NCBI RefSeq assembly: GCF_001748365.1
Contig: NZ_BDHH01000006.1
Span: forward strand, 180,168-244,167
Source of the DNA: Fusibacter sp. 3D3
Lineage (GTDB): Bacteria > Bacillota > Clostridia > Peptostreptococcales > Acidaminobacteraceae
DNA: 64,000 nt
Direction of reading: 5' to 3'
In this document: positions 62,330-64,000 of the stretch, piece after piece
How the letters are laid out: the number at the start of each line of letters is the position of its first letter
Numbering within the stretch: position 1 is the stretch's first letter
The notes under the pieces: model-generated
Database searches by the model: none
Seen by the model: the letters and a program-made list of their open reading frames with translations, nothing else
What the model was told of the DNA's origin: nothing
Translations under genes and position numbers: made by a program

Positions 62330-62351
62330 CACTTTTAAGCATCCATGTTTT
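62330..62351 (-). terminator. Terminator of the duplicated-domain lipoprotein
   Basis: AAAACATGGA-N2-pairing with TCCATGTTTT (62330-62339 and 62342-62351, allowing for the loop as drawn leftward), followed by ATTTTATTTATAC. It separates this gene from the secretion operon. Confidence 0.75.
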
Positions 62352-62387
62352 ATTGATCTGATTATATTCAGTTTGTATTCTACTTGC

Positions 62388-63377
62388 TTATTTTACTTCT
62401 TTTACACCAGTTACCACAGCATCCTCTGCAAGAACTGCAGAGTCCATAATAGCTTGAGACGCATAGTAAACATTACCATCTACAGTTGCTGTTGAAAGTT
62501 GGAAGCCATTAGCTTCTACATAGATATCACCAACAAATGTGCCACCTTGAAACTTGAAGTTTTCACTTTTTACGATCATCTTAGGTGCTCTGATTATAAA
62601 AGAACCTGTTATATTATGATCAGCATCTTGAGTATAAGGTGCTAGTTTTCTAGCAATTTTATCTTTGTTTGTAAATTCGCCTTCAACTACTAAATCTTCA
62701 GTTAACGTGATGTTATTTAATGTAGCGGCAAGCCATGTCCCCTTAGCGCTTAATGCGTTTATAAGTGCTGGACCATCTGTTACGATTGATGCCGTCGTTA
62801 CAGCATCTGTTGCTTCAGCAGCCATACCACCTATTTGTGCATTTTCAATATTGCTATCTTCACTAATCACAGCAGATTGCATATAAGCTTCAGTTGCATA
62901 GTAGATATTACCTTTTACTGTTGCCGTAGCAACTTGGAATCCATTAGCTTCCACATAGATATCTCCAATAAAGGTACCACCTTGGAATTTGAAGTTTTCG
63001 CTTTTGACAATCATTCTAGGTGCAGTGATTGTAAAAGAAGCTGTGATGTTGTGTTCAGCATCTTGAGTATAAGGTGCCAATTTTCTAGCGATTTTATCTT
63101 TATTCATAAATTCGCCTTCAACCACTAAATCTTCTGTCAACGTGATGTCATTTAAAGTGGCAGCAAGCCAAGCACCATCCGCACTCAATGCGCTTATAAG
63201 TGCTGGTCCTTCAGTTACGACAGATGCAGTTGTCACAGCATCTGTTGCCGCAGCAGGTTCAGTGCTTTCAGGTGTTGTTTCAGCAGGTGCTGTAGGTGTT
63301 TCTTCTTTCTTCGTACAGCCAGCAAACATTGACACCAATAGTGTTAATACAACTACTAATCCAATATACTTTTTCAT
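62388..63377 (-). CDS. Lipoprotein with a duplicated ~145-residue domain
   Basis: A 329-residue lipoprotein: signal peptide ending MFAGC (Cys21), a Thr/Pro/Glu-rich linker, then two copies of one domain at about residues 44-188 and 189-329. Each begins ATDAVTTAS-V/I-VT and contains LTEDLVVEGEF, KIARKLAPYTQDA and IVKSENFKFQGGTF. Regular short beta motifs suggest a solenoid. Function unknown. It has its own promoter with an extended -10. Its place before a secretion operon is suggestive only. Confidence 0.82.
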   Translation of the reverse strand: MKKYIGLVVVLTLLVSMFAGCTKKEETPTAPAETTPESTEPAAATDAVTTASVVTEGPALISALSADGAWLAATLNDITLTEDLVVEGEFMNKDKIARKLAPYTQDAEHNITASFTITAPRMIVKSENFKFQGGTFIGDIYVEANGFQVATATVKGNIYYATEAYMQSAVISEDSNIENAQIGGMAAEATDAVTTASIVTDGPALINALSAKGTWLAATLNNITLTEDLVVEGEFTNKDKIARKLAPYTQDADHNITGSFIIRAPKMIVKSENFKFQGGTFVGDIYVEANGFQLSTATVDGNVYYASQAIMDSAVLAEDAVVTGVKEVK

Positions 63378-63412
63378 TTTAATTACCCCTTTATCTTTCT
63401 AAATTTCTATTT

Positions 63413-63430
63413 GTGTTAAATATATAACAC
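63413..63430. promoter_or_regulatory. Inverted repeat in the lipoprotein leader
   Basis: GTGTTA-N6-TAACAC, just downstream of the -10, a possible operator. Confidence 0.45.
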
Positions 63431-63434
63431 TTAT

Positions 63435-63442
63435 ACATTATA
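63435..63442 (-). promoter_or_regulatory. Lipoprotein promoter, extended -10
   Basis: Leftward TGATATAAT; TATAAT is the complement of 63437-63442, about 60 bases before the start codon. No good -35, typical of extended -10 promoters. Confidence 0.6.
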
Positions 63443-63641
63443 TCACAATTCCTACGGTTTTGCTAGGCAATTTTGAAGAAGTACCCTGCAAATTTACAAA
63501 AATACATTTTTATTCTATATTCTGCAAGTGTTCAAATTAGAAATTAATCCACCTTACTTTTATGCCATTTCGTCATATTTTTGCCACACGCGGGTTTTCG
63601 ACACTTGTAAATGATATTTTTTTATAGAATGCTGTATTTAG

Positions 63642-63661
63642 GCCTTTAAGGCTTATTTTTT
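63642..63661 (+). terminator. Hairpin before the right-hand transposase
   Basis: GCCT/AGGC stem with TTA loop, then TTATTTTTTT. It is similar in position and orientation to the guard hairpin of the left-hand element, though weaker. Confidence 0.4.
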
Positions 63662-63685
63662 TGTCAAATTTTTCAGTTTTATATG

Positions 63686-63714
63686 TTGTACGGAGTTGTA
63701 TATTGTGATATAAT
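63686..63714 (+). promoter_or_regulatory. Promoter of the right-hand transposase
   Basis: TTGTAC (63686-63691), 17-bp spacer, TATAAT (63709-63714). The first ATG lies 5 bases beyond the -10, so the transcript would be leaderless. Confidence 0.6.
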
Positions 63715-63719
63715 AGGCT

Positions 63720-64000
63720 ATGAAATTAAATTATGATAAGAAATCAAAAGACCCAACCTACTTTGTGCAAAAGGGCTACCGTAACGGTAATAAAACCACA
63801 ACAAAGAATATCGCTAGAATTGGTAAACATTCTGAACTGCTAAAGATTACAGATGATCCTTTGGCTTATGCCAAGGAACAAGTTACTAAGTATAATGATG
63901 AAGAAAAAAATGGCAAGGTGACTATGGAGGTGAAAATCGATTTTGCTGAAAAAATCAAACTCAACAACGACCTTGTTTCTTCTAGTACAAACTTGAATAT
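63720..64000 (+). CDS. IS1634-type transposase, N-terminal part, runs off the window
   Basis: 93 codons from ATG at 63720 to the window edge. It opens MKLNYDKKSKDPTYFVQKGY, then has NIARIGKHSELLKITDDPLA and a charged linker, the same N-terminal pattern as IS1634 transposases. It is different in sequence from the left-hand transposase, so a separate element. An internal ATG (after GACT, codon 68) is possible but lacks support. The missing catalytic region should lie beyond the edge. Confidence 0.8.
   Translation, partial: MKLNYDKKSKDPTYFVQKGYRNGNKTTTKNIARIGKHSELLKITDDPLAYAKEQVTKYNDEEKNGKVTMEVKIDFAEKIKLNNDLVSSSTNLN

Larger units (their letters stand above)
62094..62387. other. Region upstream of the secretion operon
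   Basis: About 290 bases holding the operon promoter, a leader of about 150 bases with repeated CTCATGAG motifs that can pair (near 62168-62186), and the terminator of the upstream lipoprotein gene. No frame seen. Confidence 0.6.
63378..63719. other. Intergenic region before the right-hand insertion sequence
   Basis: 340 AT-rich bases with the lipoprotein promoter on the left and, on the right, a GCCTTTAAGGC hairpin (63642-63652) followed by TTATTTTTTT just before the transposase promoter. No coding frame seen. The outer end of the insertion sequence lies somewhere between about 63580 and 63650 but could not be placed. Confidence 0.5.

Overview
The window reads as a low-GC, anaerobic Clostridia-type Firmicute chromosome. 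The pointers are AGGAGG ribosome sites in front of most genes, sigma-A promoters, a CIRCE box on clpB, a sensory [FeFe]-hydrogenase operon, YesM/YesN, GlnK/GlnL and LplB/LplC-type families, and very few oxygen-dependent enzymes. A Fusibacter- or Acidaminobacter-like genus would fit, but that is only a guess. No rRNA, tRNA or CRISPR array was seen. Both ends carry IS1634/IS4-type transposases; the left one abuts the surviving C-terminal tail of an EamA transporter.

Layout. 1-2.0 kb: insertion sequence plus EamA remnant. 2.1-4.5 kb: U32 peptidase with a coupled 25-codon upstream ORF. 4.6-6.5 kb: nitroreductase, MarR regulator and a yjdF-like gene behind a structured leader. 6.7-10.6 kb: clpB and a KamA-family radical SAM enzyme. 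11.1-16.0 kb: hydrogenase operon ([2Fe-2S] thioredoxin-like protein, PAS-containing sensory hydrogenase, SpoIIE-type phosphatase, group-B-like hydrogenase). 16.1-19.8 kb: two DUF155/RMD1 paralogues, then a LysR regulator divergent from a YeiH exporter. 19.9-31.1 kb: beta-glucoside uptake and breakdown (ABC importer, GH1, ROK kinase, DUF624) with a YesM/YesN pair and an anchored binding protein. 31.2-34.1 kb: LysE exporter, small alarmone synthetase, RarD, DUF3842. 34.1-39.5 kb: MacAB-like export system with its own two-component pair. 39.7-43.1 kb: GltS under a GlnK/GlnL-like pair. 43.3-46.2 kb: MerR regulator facing a B3/4-domain protein, then a PLP-enzyme/GNAT fusion. 46.4-49.8 kb: cold-shock island (DEAD helicase, Csp, DEAD helicase) and DUF302.

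49.9-62.3 kb is the most unusual part: a complete minus-strand type I secretion operon. Its order is HlyB-like ABC transporter, HlyD-like adaptor, an unknown lipoprotein, an RTX-type lipase split by an in-frame TGA, an unknown membrane-anchored protein, and a 1465-residue RTX repeat protein. No outer-membrane channel is encoded here. The giant protein joins RTX repeats, classic in Gram-negative exoproteins, to a copper-amine-oxidase-N-type domain of the Firmicute cell surface. A lipoprotein with an internal duplication lies just upstream.

Regulation can be read directly in several places: a MarR operator filling the spacer of its own promoter, whose transcript appears leaderless; a 19-bp-spacer MerR promoter; a LysR box; three TTGT repeats at 10-bp period before gltS; CIRCE on clpB; and a leader able to mask the yjdF ribosome-binding site.
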